Of a DNA stretch of 64,000 bases, positions 42,201 through 52,436 are shown piece after piece. The position numbers and the translations under genes are program-made. This stretch comes from Flectonema sp. DT1601 (taxonomy: Eukaryota; Euglenozoa; Diplonemea; Diplonemida; Diplonemidae): contig OZ025823.1 in assembly GCA_964019425.1 (NCBI GenBank), forward strand, positions 186,001-250,000, given 5' to 3'. Numbering within the stretch: the first letter of the stretch is position 1; each line of letters opens with the position of its first letter. Below the pieces are notes generated by a model. It made no database searches. It saw nothing but the letters and a program-made list of their open reading frames with translations, and was not told where the DNA came from.

Positions 42201-45200
42201 ATTCCAGCTAAATTACCAGCCTCTTCATACTGTGATAACGCACTGCTGTACATTCCCATTTCTTCTTGTAACTCCGGTAGCTTTGCAGCCTGCTCTGATA
42301 TCTTATCTAAGATTCCCTGTTCTGCTCCTTGTATTTGAAGTACTTTTGAGGCTTTTACTAAACTTCTACTGGCCTCTATCATTTCTGCACCTTCCGCATC
42401 GCCTACCAATGCTGCTTCAGCCCAGTGAAGAGCTTTTGCGTGTAGTCCGCATTGATTGGCAAGTCTGCAAAGTTCAATCGGTCTGAGGAGAAAGAAATGC
42501 TCTTTTACTTTATCAAGTCTCCGAGGAGATGAATTCGGCTTAGCTGCCTCTTGTGCCTCTCGACTTCGCTCATAGAATTCTTGAAGTGAAAGCAATCGTT
42601 GAGTTACTTCCCCGGGTAACTTTTTATAACGAAGAACTTGTCTCATGGCGTCGAGTAGCTGTTGGCGTGTTGACTGAGCATCTGAAATTAAAGAATTGAA
42701 ACGAGTGAGGTCCACATCTAAACCGCGTTTTGCCTGCAGAGACACGAAGGTGCGAACTCTTTCAGGTTCTGAACAAAATGCAACGAATGCAGGACCGAGA
42801 AGATCATAAGCGAGTGGTGTGTAGAGGCGAGCTACTGATGAAGCAGCTCTAAGAGAGACTCGAGGGGATTCACCTAATAATGTTTGTGCAAGATTATCAA
42901 GCCATAGAGCTGGTACTCCAAATCCTTGTAATGCTCTCAATACTGCCTGATGATCAAGCTGTGTTGGTTCTTCTGAGTNNNNNNNNNNNNNNNNNNNNNN
43001 NNNNNNNNNNNNNNNNNNNNNNNNNNNNNNNNNNNNNNNNNNNNNNNNNNNNNNNNNNNNNNNNNNNNNNNNNNNNNNNNNNNNNNNNNNNNNNNNNNNN
43101 NNNNNNNNNNNNNNNNNNNNNNNNNNNNNNNNNNNNNNNNNNNNNNNNNNNNNNNNNNNNNNNNNNNNNNNNNNNNNNAAGTGAGGACCCATTACTAGAA
43201 GAACTTTAACGGCTGAACTTACTTCGAAATCAATGGATATCAACTCAAGAAGTTTAAAAAACAGTAACTTCAACACTCGACTGATACGACGGTCCTAACA
43301 TCGCAGCCACGCTTCCAACAATTGCAATGCTAAAGAAGCAACCGACTGATAAGACGTACAGCGTAGTGCAAGTGCCGTGATTTCACTCAAATTCTCAATC
43401 ACGATACGAACATTACTACTAATCTGTTGTAGAATGCTACACATTGCTTGTAAAACACTGCGTAGTGCTGGAACTCTTTCATCACTTAAAGCACACTGAG
43501 CAACTTGAATATAACAAGGTATGATGTCTTTACTAAGTGATATAGCACGATCACGACCGAGTAATTTAATAGGAATTTGGATTACATTTAGTACGTCGGA
43601 ATGGTAAGGACGAAGACGGGCTTCAGAAAGTATATTTAAAAGTGATTTAAGAACACGAAAAGAACAATAATCAGGATTCGTTAATAGTCGTCCCCAAACA
43701 TTAGTCGAATCGCGTAAGGCACGTTCAGTGTTTGGAATTATTTCCAATGTTTGTGTGTTTCCAATCGCTCCAATGGTACCTAATAATTTCATCACAGCTA
43801 CTCTCACACTGGTACTCTTTTCTTTAACACAAGTGTCTAACAGCCTTGAATACAACACAGGTTGTTCTTTTAATACTTCAATCGGTTCCATATTATGTTT
43901 TCTAATTACAATCATTAATGCTTCTGCTGCAGGGACTTGAGCAGTGGCGTGTGCGGTGTCTTCGCATAAGACTGATACTGCTATTTTCTTTACTTCATTG
44001 TAGACGGTGGGTACGATGTGATCATTTAATCGCATTAACCGAACCATTAATTCAATGAGAGGACCTTTAACTCCTGGAACGCAATCAGACATTTTATTTA
44101 GTGTGAATTCCATGATCAAGTCTGATGTAAGTTCTGCAGGTACCAATGCTGGACTTGACAGTAAGAGAGATTCGTATGCTATTCCAAGAAGCTCTGCGCT
44201 GGTCGCTTGCTGAAGAGCATCGTTAGAGTGTCTCAGATGATTCCAGTATCTCTGAACAGCAGTTCTAATCCGTGGATGGATTATTGGTGTTCGTTTTGCG
44301 ACTTCAACAAGAATTGATAAAACTTCAATTCTAACGAAATCATTATTATCACTCAGTGCCATACAGATTCCTTCTGAACAACTTGGACTACTTAGAATTC
44401 GATTTATCGAAGGGATCGCCAACTTGATTGATCCCCAAACACTTCTTCTCACTGACAAGATTGGATCAGAAACACCAACTGCAATGATATCAACAAATAG
44501 TCTATTCCATTCTCTAAGAAATATATCACAAATTGGAATGTGTGTAGTAAACAAATCACAAAGTAGAAGAACAGAGTGACGCCTAACAACGTAATCTGGG
44601 TGTTGAAGAAGACAACGAATAACATCTCTCAGTTCAGGGTACTCTCCATGTTTTGATAATAGTATAACACCATTCGATGTTGTGATTACGTCTGAGTAAC
44701 AATTGTTAGAGATTGATAGTATCTCTTGTGCCTTCCCCTTCACAATTTCCAATCCACTCATTTTTATTTCCGGGGCAGCATTCCACAGAAATCTCAATAT
44801 CGGTACTGTTTCATTATCAAGAGCAATGTCACAAATGTTTTTTATCGTTTCGGTTGTGGCCAACTCGGACATTATTTCTTTACTAACATTACCCCCAAGT
44901 TGTGACAGGTCTCGCAATAGAAAAGCTGCTTGCTTTTGCTTGCATGTCGGAAGGGTCTTCTTCAAAGCCTGAACAAGAGTAGAACTATGAGAAGCTAACA
45001 ATTCGTTAAGTAAGGTAGATTCACTTTCTAAATTAGCAATATCAGCAGCTGCTGAAGCAACACAAAGCAAACGAGGTAGTAGTGAGCTTCCTTTCTTAGC
45101 ATTCGCAAGTCCCTTCATCTGACTTAGAATAGCTTTCGTAACTTCAACTGCCTTCTCCATCGATAACTTCTTTAATATCTTTGATGCGAATGCTGCAGCT

Positions 45201-46246
45201 TCAGCGGTAGCTCGGTCACCTTGTGAACCACTCTTTAGAATGTATGAGTGTAATATTCTCTTTACAGCTCCTTGAATAGATTCAAATGATGAAATACTAT
45301 TGTCAGGGGGCCAAATCAAATCAACATTTGCTTCAATGACAGAAGTAAGCATCGGAAACACGAGTAGGATCTGTTGTGCATGAGGAGAGACAGCTAACAA
45401 TGAGTCAACACACGATTGAAGTATCTGAGAACATGCTGAAGAGTGAGTGTCGCTAGTAGTTGGTTTGCACAAGCTAACGGCTGCCTCACTAATGGCTGCG
45501 ATAATGATTTGTTGACTCTCGTCCAAGTCTTCTGATTTTGAATTTTTCAATTCTCCAGTAGACTGAATGACTGCCTGCAGAGATTGACACAATACTGGAA
45601 CATGAGGAGCTGCCAGGTGTGGAACTGTACAACAAAGTTCCTTTGCGAGAACAGCTCCAGCATGTCGTCTGATAGCTCTCTTTGACATCAACCACTCACT
45701 GCATTGATAAGAGATAGCAGTAGCTATGTCTGTACCAATACCAGCCTCTGATAACTTTGTTAAAACTAATCTAACAACGGGTAAGCAAAGTACTACTTCT
45801 TCATGTTGTTGAGCAGTTTTTAAAATGCACTCAGTTATTCGATGAATTGAAAGAATATGTTCTTGTAGTACTGAAGGTTCAGCATGCTGCTCAACACCTT
45901 CACCCGGGCGAAGCAATGCTTCGCATGCTGAGAGACAACCCTTTCGGTGAGATGGGGATTGTGAAGTAATTTCTTGAAGCTTTCTTCCTACTATTCGGAG
46001 GTAGGTTCGTTGTTGTTCTCCGTTATTTGAGATGGTGAAACCTTTTACCATCACACAAAGCTCTTCACATGCTTCCATGACTTCCTCCTCACTCCTACCT
46101 AAAGCAGAGATAACTGCCTCTATTTCATGGTATTCAGTACTCAGAGTTCCAATACCCTGAACAAATGCAGTGCCATACTTAGAACTACTCCGCTCTCCCC
46201 CCCAACTGGCAACTGATAGGTCGAGCCCCGAGCTGCTTTTTCTCAT
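39284..46246 (-). CDS. TOR: TOR kinase (PIKK), interrupted by an assembly gap and an in-frame TAG
   Basis: Reading right to left: HEAT-repeat N-terminus (46246 to about 43180), 200 Ns, FAT domain with TPR-like helices (starting near WLDNLAQTLLGESPRVSLR), FRB (about 40700-40430), kinase domain and FATC. Kinase motifs are GLGDRHLGNILL (catalytic Asp and Asn) and HIDFGDCF; the C-terminus is SGWEPWM, matching the FATC end. FRB keeps the Trp of the rapamycin pocket (KEGWRDAI) but not its neighbouring aromatics. TOR acts in TORC1/TORC2 growth control. A TAG at 43297-43295 interrupts the frame, which is otherwise open into the gap with TOR-like sequence (AVKVLLVMGPH). The start is the ATG 6 nt after ATTTCAG; an ATG at 46270 is the alternative. 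Two separate genes are unlikely, since the parts are complementary. Confidence 0.88.
42979..43178. other. assembly gap (200 N)
   Basis: Exactly 200 Ns inside the TOR gene. A round size usually means unknown length. Confidence 0.98.
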
Positions 46247-46252
46247 GAGGGG

Positions 46253-46319
46253 CTGAAATGTGAAATACATATAAAATGCTAAAGCAGAGACAAATTAAAA
46301 AAAAAAAAAAAAAAAAAAA
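46253..46319 (-). promoter_or_regulatory. poly-T tract and acceptors upstream of TOR
   Basis: Minus strand: 23 T (46319-46297), then TCTCTGCTTTAG and ATTTCAG just before the TOR start. Confidence 0.55.
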
Positions 46320-46706
46320 CTTACATCTTCAGCCAGGAAAGAATACGGCATATATCATCTTGAAAAGAGAAATAAATTACTTATTGTCATCAGCTAACTT
46401 TTTGCTACTTATTAAGGTTCTATTCACTGTAACTGATTTGTACGGAGTAGAACTAACAATAATAAAAAAAAAAAACTCAAAAAAACTACCTACATAAATA
46501 CAAACAAATGGAAATAAAAGAACCAGAACAAGGATAAGTTATTATCAACGGATAGAAACTTCAAATTAAATTGAAGAAAAACGATAAAGAGGGGATAGTA
46601 TGAAATAATATTAAAATAGATGACATTTTATCGATAAAGCGAATTAGATGATGACGTGATATCATTATTACAAATTATCAAAACATCAGAAGAAACATAA
46701 AACTAC
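46320..46706. other. intergenic, A-rich
   Basis: 3' flank of the membrane coiled-coil gene. Nothing coding or structured seen beyond A-runs. Confidence 0.5.
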
Positions 46707-48220
46707 TCAACTTCCAACTTCAGTGACATCGATCATTCTGTCAGCACCGAGGGATAGACCTTCTGGACTTCCAGGGTCTTTCATCTGTGTTGTTGTTTCT
46801 TAATAATTGTTTAGAAGTAACAACACAACACACAACATGTAAATAGTGACACATACCGCAACAGAAACTCTCGTGAGGAAATCTTTTTGAGTACTTCCCT
46901 GTCCTCCCCTTGCCCTTCTGCTATCAAGACCTCGTACGTCCCAGGGAGCAGTTACAAAATGAGGTACTGGTTCGTGAGTACTCCTGTTGTTGGTTTGGTA
47001 AGACAATAATTAAATAATATTAAATATGATTACATCAACTGTGAGGATACATACTTTGGAACTTCTTTAGCAGCTGCTTCAATCGCTGATTTCATTTTCG
47101 GGTTTTCACGAATATCTGTTTCGTGATTTGCTCCCTCCGAGCGCTCAGCGTTGATGTTGCGTCGCTTCTGTTGTTTGAGTCGCAATTTCATTAATGTGAT
47201 ATCTCGTTCCATTTCAGTTTCACGATTGTTGTTGAGTTGCTTTTCAGCGTCGAGGAAGGATCTCGATTCCAATAATTTAGATTTTAATATCTTCCCTCGT
47301 TCATTCATAGTGTCGAGGTGTTCAGGGAGTTCTGGTAATCTGTCGTCAAAATCAAAATCTGCATCGTACGGCTCACTTTCAAAACCATATAAGTTGCCAC
47401 CCATTCTACTGATTACAACATCTCCATTGGCAGCTAGTGTTAGTCTTTTAGATGTTTTTAAATTGTCGATGGCTTCTTGTTCTTTTTGTACCTTTTCCAT
47501 TTGTCTTAAGGCTTCAAGTTTCTCTTGGAGTTCGAGGTTGACTAGACGCTGTTCGAGGGCAGCTTTTTCGTCTTCGAGTGCTCGTTCTTTTCGACGTTGT
47601 TCGCGTTTCTTTTTGAGTTCGTGCATTTCTCTGTTGAGAAGGTGAACTCTGTCAGTTTCCTCAGTCTCATCAAGAAGTTGTTGTTTTCTGTATCTGGAGA
47701 AATCAGGATCATTTGGGTTTAGACCAACTGCTCGTAGCTCTGCGTCGATGTCTCTCGCAGCCATTTCTAAGTTGTCGTCATCTCCAGCAATTCGTATATC
47801 TCCACAGTCCTTCATGAGTTCAAACATTTCTGGGTCATGTTCTTTTAAAAACTTAGCGTTCTTGATTTTCGACTGTTCCCAAGTATTTTGTAATTGAGCC
47901 AACTGTTTTGTTACATTGTCGAGAAGCTCTTTCTCGCGGAGGTTTCGTTCATCTTTTAGAAGTTCGACTTTCTTGTCGTCAGCACCCTCTTTGGCTTCTT
48001 TCGCATAGTCACCCTGCAGTTTACAAACGTATCCAACAAGTGCAACCAGAAGACCAAATAATATGACACCAATCGCAGCTAAAATAATAACGAGAGTTGT
48101 GTTCAACTTATCAGGTGGAGGAGGTGGTGGTGGGAGTTTCCCTTGAGAAGGAGACACAGCACCCACAACAGTTAATCCAATAAATGAAAACCATAATATT
48201 AGTGGGGTTGTGACCACCAT
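46707..48220 (-). CDS. signal-peptide, single-pass membrane protein with coiled-coil tail (three exons)
   Basis: Exons are 48220-47055, 46983-46857 and 46784-46707, giving 456 residues with frame kept at both junctions. The N-terminus is a signal peptide (LILWFSFIGLTVVGA), then a short Pro-rich stretch (PPPPPPPDK), a transmembrane helix (VIILAAIGVILFGLLVALVG, about 44-66), and a long charged coiled coil with KKKREQRRKERALEDEKAAL. Exons 2 and 3 add a tail with HFVTAPWDVRGLDSRRARGG and end SLGADRMIDVTEVGS. The topology suggests a membrane anchor for a cytosolic scaffold. The function is not recognised. The start follows CTCTCTCGCTTAG. Without splicing, exon 1 would end YVSSQLM, so splicing is supported by the sharp GTATGT donors. 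Confidence 0.78.
46785..46856 (-). other. intron 2 of the membrane coiled-coil gene (72 nt)
   Basis: GTATGT donor, AACAACACAG acceptor. Retention keeps an open frame for a short hydrophobic end (VCVTIYMLCVVLLLLNNY). Confidence 0.7.
46984..47054 (-). other. intron 1 of the membrane coiled-coil gene (71 nt)
   Basis: GTATGT donor, ACCAACAACAG acceptor; joins VPK to STHEPVPHF in frame. Confidence 0.75.
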
Positions 48221-48238
48221 CTTTTAACCTTTCCCAAC

Positions 48239-48254
48239 CTAAGCGAGAGAGATG
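48239..48254 (-). promoter_or_regulatory. acceptor of the membrane coiled-coil gene
   Basis: CATCTCTCTCGCTTAG, 18 nt before ATG at 48220. A 35-A plus-strand run (48445-48479) lies about 200 bp upstream and is a long T tract on the coding strand. Confidence 0.5.
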
Positions 48255-48443
48255 ACATTAAATTAAAAACAAAAACACAATCAAACGTAACGATGCCCTC
48301 GCGGACAACCTCCGAAAAGAACAAAACAAGCTCTACAACAAAACTTTACATGTTTCAGTGGATTACAAGTTCACTAATTGACAACTACTTCAGGGTGGGG
48401 ATGGGAATTAGTTAACAAAAACAATACTAAAGCAAGCTGCACA

Positions 48444-48481
<38 letters not shown>

Positions 48482-48507
48482 GTACGAGGTGTGAATAAAG
48501 CTCCCGA

Positions 48508-51500
48508 TTACAACAGCGCTTGGGTATCTTCCGCACGCTTTATTAAGTCCTCTGAGAGGGAATCACATCTTTGTAAGTATTCAAATACATCGTTAAGTCT
48601 GTTTGAAATTGCGTCCTTGTCTGATGACATGATAGGTTGGCATGCTTCCGAATACAGAGCAAGTGTTTGTGCAATTGTATCCTTATCAGAAGGTGGAGTG
48701 TCGTAAACTTCGATATTTAAGTCTTCCAAATCCTTGTAGACTTCGTTAGTGAGTTCAATGCTTTGAAGAAGTTTTTGTTGTTGGAGATCTAGTTGGGTAG
48801 ATAATGATGAACTTGGAAAAGATGACTCCGACCTGACTGAAATCGGTGTACTGACTTGTTTAATTACAACTTCTTGTGACTTTAAATCTCTGTTTTCTTC
48901 TTTTAGGTTTTGAACTTCCAATCGAAGTGAAGCCAACTCTTCATCGTCAACAGCCCTTAAAGCTTCACCATTACTCATTTGTTCTTTTAGTGATGTGAGG
49001 GTCATCTCTAAGTCGCATTTGCGTTGTAATTCTTCCTCAGCGATCTTTAGTCGTTCTTCTGTTTCTATGCATGTTTCTCGTAGTTTATCTTTTTCAGCTG
49101 TGACTTCTCTGATTTCTTCTTTCATCATTGAAACAGAATTCTCTGTTCCCTCAGTCAGTTCTTGTTGAACTACTTTCGTCTGCTGACGAAGATTGTCGTT
49201 TTCTTCTTGGGAACGTCGTAACTTCTCAGTTAGGTCTAAAGCATCTGTTTTGGTATCCTGAAGTGTTTCAATCTCAGTTAGTAGTCCTCCAATCTTTTGT
49301 TGTAATTCCTCAACTTCGTCTGTGTTTGTGCAGTTGTCGTTTATTGCGTTGAGTTCTCTTAAGGTGCTGTCTCTCTCATCGATTAGTTCTTGTTGAATCC
49401 TTCTTACTGTGACGCACTCTTGTTGTGAGAAGTCAATTTCTTGTTTTAACTTTTGGATCTCATCAAATGATTCATTCAACTGTAGTTTTAAGTCTTCAAT
49501 TTCATTAATGAGTTCACTTATCTTTTGATCTTTTTGTTGCATTAGTTGTGTCTGAGCGTCAGAATTGATTGTGTTCTCCTGATGACTGTCAGCAATCAGT
49601 TGTTTTAGTTTGAGTATTTCTTCTTCCGACTCAGTCAGTCGTAACTTCAACTGGTCGATCTGTTCAACAAGTTCTTCAGAAGGACTTCCTTCTAATTCTA
49701 AAATTTTTTGATCTTTTTCTTCCATCAGTTCTTCTTGAACTCGTTTACTGATTGCATGTGCCTGTTGTGAGCCGGCTATTTCTTGTTTTAGTTTGTGGCA
49801 TTCGTTTTCAGCTTCCTTCAATTGCCACTGAAAGTCTTCGTACTGTGAAGAAACCTCACCAGACTGTGCAGCTGATTCTTGTGATGCGACTAACTGTTGT
49901 TTTAGTTCTTGACATTCGTTTTCAGATTGTTTTAACTTTTGTAGTATCTCAGTATCAGTTTCTGAAGTAGACTGATTGTGTAGGGAAACCTCCAAGTCCG
50001 CTATTATTTTATCTTTTTCTTCCATTAGCTCTTCCTGTACTTTCTTACTGATGGCTGCAGCATTCTGAATGGCAGCCATTTCTTGTTTTAGTTTGTGACA
50101 GTCGTCTTCGATTTCGCGTATTTTCCACTGCTGATCGTCATGTTGCTCAGAAGGGCTTTCAACTAACTCGGTGATTTTTTGATCTTTTTCCTCCATCAAC
50201 TCTTCCTGGACTCGCTTGCTTATCGCTGCTGCTTGTTGTGCCCCTGCTATCTCTTGCTTTAGTTTGTGGCATTCGTCTTGTGCTTCTTGCAGTTTCCAAT
50301 TTAGTTCTTCGATTTGTTGATTATTTGCGGCGGTTGCTGAGTTGATAGAGTTACTTGATTCCAACTGTGTAATCTCTTTGTCCTTTTCAGTAATCAGATC
50401 TTCGTAAGCAGACTTGTCTCTCGCAGCTGTTTCCTGTGTAGATGTTATTTGTTGCTTTGCTTTTCGACATTCTTCTTCAGTCTGTCGTAAACTCAAAGTT
50501 AAGTCCTCAACGTTAGATAATTCCAATTGTTGGATGAGGGAATCCTTTTCTGAGATCTGATTGAGAAGTACTTCCTCAGTTTGTTTATTTAATGACATCA
50601 AGCGATTGATTTCCGCCTGAAGATCACAAGAAGACTGTTGACGTAATTCAGTTGAGTCCACTACAACGGCAGTGAATTCCTGTGAAGGGTTTCCTGAAGC
50701 TTCCAATTGCAGCAGCAGTTCCGCTTCCTTTGCCGAAGCCTCGCGGACTACCTTCAATTGACGTTTGATAGCTGTCTCAGGTTCTTCGTTGTCTAGTGCT
50801 GCTGGGAAGGATACTTGTTGTCTCACTTGTTCAAGTTGTTTTGTGAGTTCTGAATTTTGTTCTTTCAAAGTGATAACGAGTTCCTTATTCTTTTGATAAT
50901 CATTTTGAGTCCCCTTCAATGTTGAAGTAAATTGTTGAAGTACATCACGTTCTTGAACAACAGCTGCAAGGTCAGAAGTCAACTCTGATACTTGAGTCTC
51001 AAGCTCGTTTATTTTCTGCTGTAACTGCGCATGGTGTGTGCTCTCTTTAACTTGGGAACCCTGAGCCTTTTCTGCCATTCTTTTTAAAGCTTCTCCGTGC
51101 TCTGCAGATGTTGATTCCGCGTGAGTCAATCTCAACTCTGCTTCGATAACTTTTGAATTCGCATTTGCTTCAATTTCTGCGACTTCCTTCTTGTGAAGCT
51201 CTTCGATGGCTCCCAGTTTTTCGGCGAGCTCATTGCAGCGAAGGTTTGCTTTTTGCTCTCGTTGAGCTATTTCAGATAGCTGGTTGTTGAAGTTGTTAAT
51301 TTGTTCATCTTTTGAGAGTTCTAATTGCGCATATTGAAGTTGTAGTTTGTCTAACTTCACTTGGGAATTACGGAGTTCAGATTCCAAACTGCTGCTGTTA
51401 CTTGTTATAGCGCTGCCTTGTCTTTCATTCTCTTCTGCGATCACATTGTTGTCGGATTCCAGACGTCTTATTTCATGTTCTTGTTTGCTGATAATATTAT

Positions 51501-52407
51501 TAAGTGATTTCTTTGTTTTTTCCAACTCAGTTTCAGCGTCAGCTAATTGTCTCGCGTGGACTTCCCCCTGCTCGGTAAGCCTCAAGTTGCCATTATAAAG
51601 TTCTTTTGAAACATTTTCTTTAGCATCTGACTGCTCTTTTATTGACATCCCTAAGGCAGTTATTACCTGAAGGACTGCATTGTATTTTACGGTTGTTGGT
51701 CTAGATTGTAATTCTTTCTCTAAAGTAACAATTCTAGATGCGTAGTCACCTGGAAGGGATTCATCATCTCCGGATAGCCGTTGGATGCAGGTGTCTTTTT
51801 CTTTGACCTGATTGGTGAGATCTTCGCATGCCAATCTGAGACGGTCATTTTCAAGAGTGTAGTACTCAAGTGGAGTAGTAGTAGGATGCTGTTGAACTTC
51901 AGAAACTTGTTGTTTTAGTAATCGTACTTCATGACGTAGAGTTTCACACTCATCTCCAAGTTTCGCAGCGCGTAACTCCGCAGCTTGAGTTCGGGATAGC
52001 TCACCCGTGCGTATTTTATCCGCGTCGCTGATCTCTCTTGCCTTTTCTCTCAATGCTTGGATATGACTTTGAACAGAAGATCCTCTTGTCGGAGATCTAA
52101 CAATCGGAACAGGAACAACAGATCCACCTCCTGTTGATATCAGAGAGACTTTATTATGTAAGTGATTCATGTTTTTTAACTTCTCTGTCCAAGCAGCTTC
52201 AAGAGGACTAGTTGCCTGATTATCATTCATTGCATTCACCAGATGCCTTCTTGGTGAGTACGCTTGTTGTCTTCCAAGAGATGCTTCTCTGTCTCGTTCA
52301 AATATTCTTCCATACTCTAGAGCTCGTTGTGTGTTCGCAGGTGTCGGAGGTTCTGCTGCTCGATTGTTAAAAACATTCGCTGTATTAGAGTTGGGGTATT
52401 TCTGCAT
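48508..52407 (-). CDS. giant coiled-coil protein, about 1,299 residues
   Basis: Starts MQKYPNSNTANVFNNRAAEP. The frame is open upstream to 52494, but that part contains TTTTTTTTCCCCTTCAG, so I place the start at the first ATG after that AG. The first 150 residues are disordered with SPRRHLVNAM and a Gly/Ser/Pro patch; from about 160 to the end it is coiled coil. Within it, a roughly 35-40 residue segment recurs at least four times (AISKRVQEELMEEKDQKI and CHKLKQEIAG), evidence of internal duplication. This is typical of golgin, centrosomal or flagellar filament proteins. No motor or enzymatic domain. The last 60 residues (SEDLIKRAEDTQALL) stay helical. Confidence 0.8.
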   Translation of the reverse strand: MQKYPNSNTANVFNNRAAEPPTPANTQRALEYGRIFERDREASLGRQQAYSPRRHLVNAMNDNQATSPLEAAWTEKLKNMNHLHNKVSLISTGGGSVVPVPIVRSPTRGSSVQSHIQALREKAREISDADKIRTGELSRTQAAELRAAKLGDECETLRHEVRLLKQQVSEVQQHPTTTPLEYYTLENDRLRLACEDLTNQVKEKDTCIQRLSGDDESLPGDYASRIVTLEKELQSRPTTVKYNAVLQVITALGMSIKEQSDAKENVSKELYNGNLRLTEQGEVHARQLADAETELEKTKKSLNNIISKQEHEIRRLESDNNVIAEENERQGSAITSNSSSLESELRNSQVKLDKLQLQYAQLELSKDEQINNFNNQLSEIAQREQKANLRCNELAEKLGAIEELHKKEVAEIEANANSKVIEAELRLTHAESTSAEHGEALKRMAEKAQGSQVKESTHHAQLQQKINELETQVSELTSDLAAVVQERDVLQQFTSTLKGTQNDYQKNKELVITLKEQNSELTKQLEQVRQQVSFPAALDNEEPETAIKRQLKVVREASAKEAELLLQLEASGNPSQEFTAVVVDSTELRQQSSCDLQAEINRLMSLNKQTEEVLLNQISEKDSLIQQLELSNVEDLTLSLRQTEEECRKAKQQITSTQETAARDKSAYEDLITEKDKEITQLESSNSINSATAANNQQIEELNWKLQEAQDECHKLKQEIAGAQQAAAISKRVQEELMEEKDQKITELVESPSEQHDDQQWKIREIEDDCHKLKQEMAAIQNAAAISKKVQEELMEEKDKIIADLEVSLHNQSTSETDTEILQKLKQSENECQELKQQLVASQESAAQSGEVSSQYEDFQWQLKEAENECHKLKQEIAGSQQAHAISKRVQEELMEEKDQKILELEGSPSEELVEQIDQLKLRLTESEEEILKLKQLIADSHQENTINSDAQTQLMQQKDQKISELINEIEDLKLQLNESFDEIQKLKQEIDFSQQECVTVRRIQQELIDERDSTLRELNAINDNCTNTDEVEELQQKIGGLLTEIETLQDTKTDALDLTEKLRRSQEENDNLRQQTKVVQQELTEGTENSVSMMKEEIREVTAEKDKLRETCIETEERLKIAEEELQRKCDLEMTLTSLKEQMSNGEALRAVDDEELASLRLEVQNLKEENRDLKSQEVVIKQVSTPISVRSESSFPSSSLSTQLDLQQQKLLQSIELTNEVYKDLEDLNIEVYDTPPSDKDTIAQTLALYSEACQPIMSSDKDAISNRLNDVFEYLQRCDSLSEDLIKRAEDTQALL

Positions 52408-52419
52408 AGATGCGGAATC

Positions 52420-52436
52420 CTGAAGGGGAAAAAAAA
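52420..52436 (-). promoter_or_regulatory. strong splice acceptor of the giant coiled-coil gene
   Basis: TTTTTTTTCCCCTTCAG, the best pyrimidine tract in the window, 12 nt before ATG. Confidence 0.65.
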
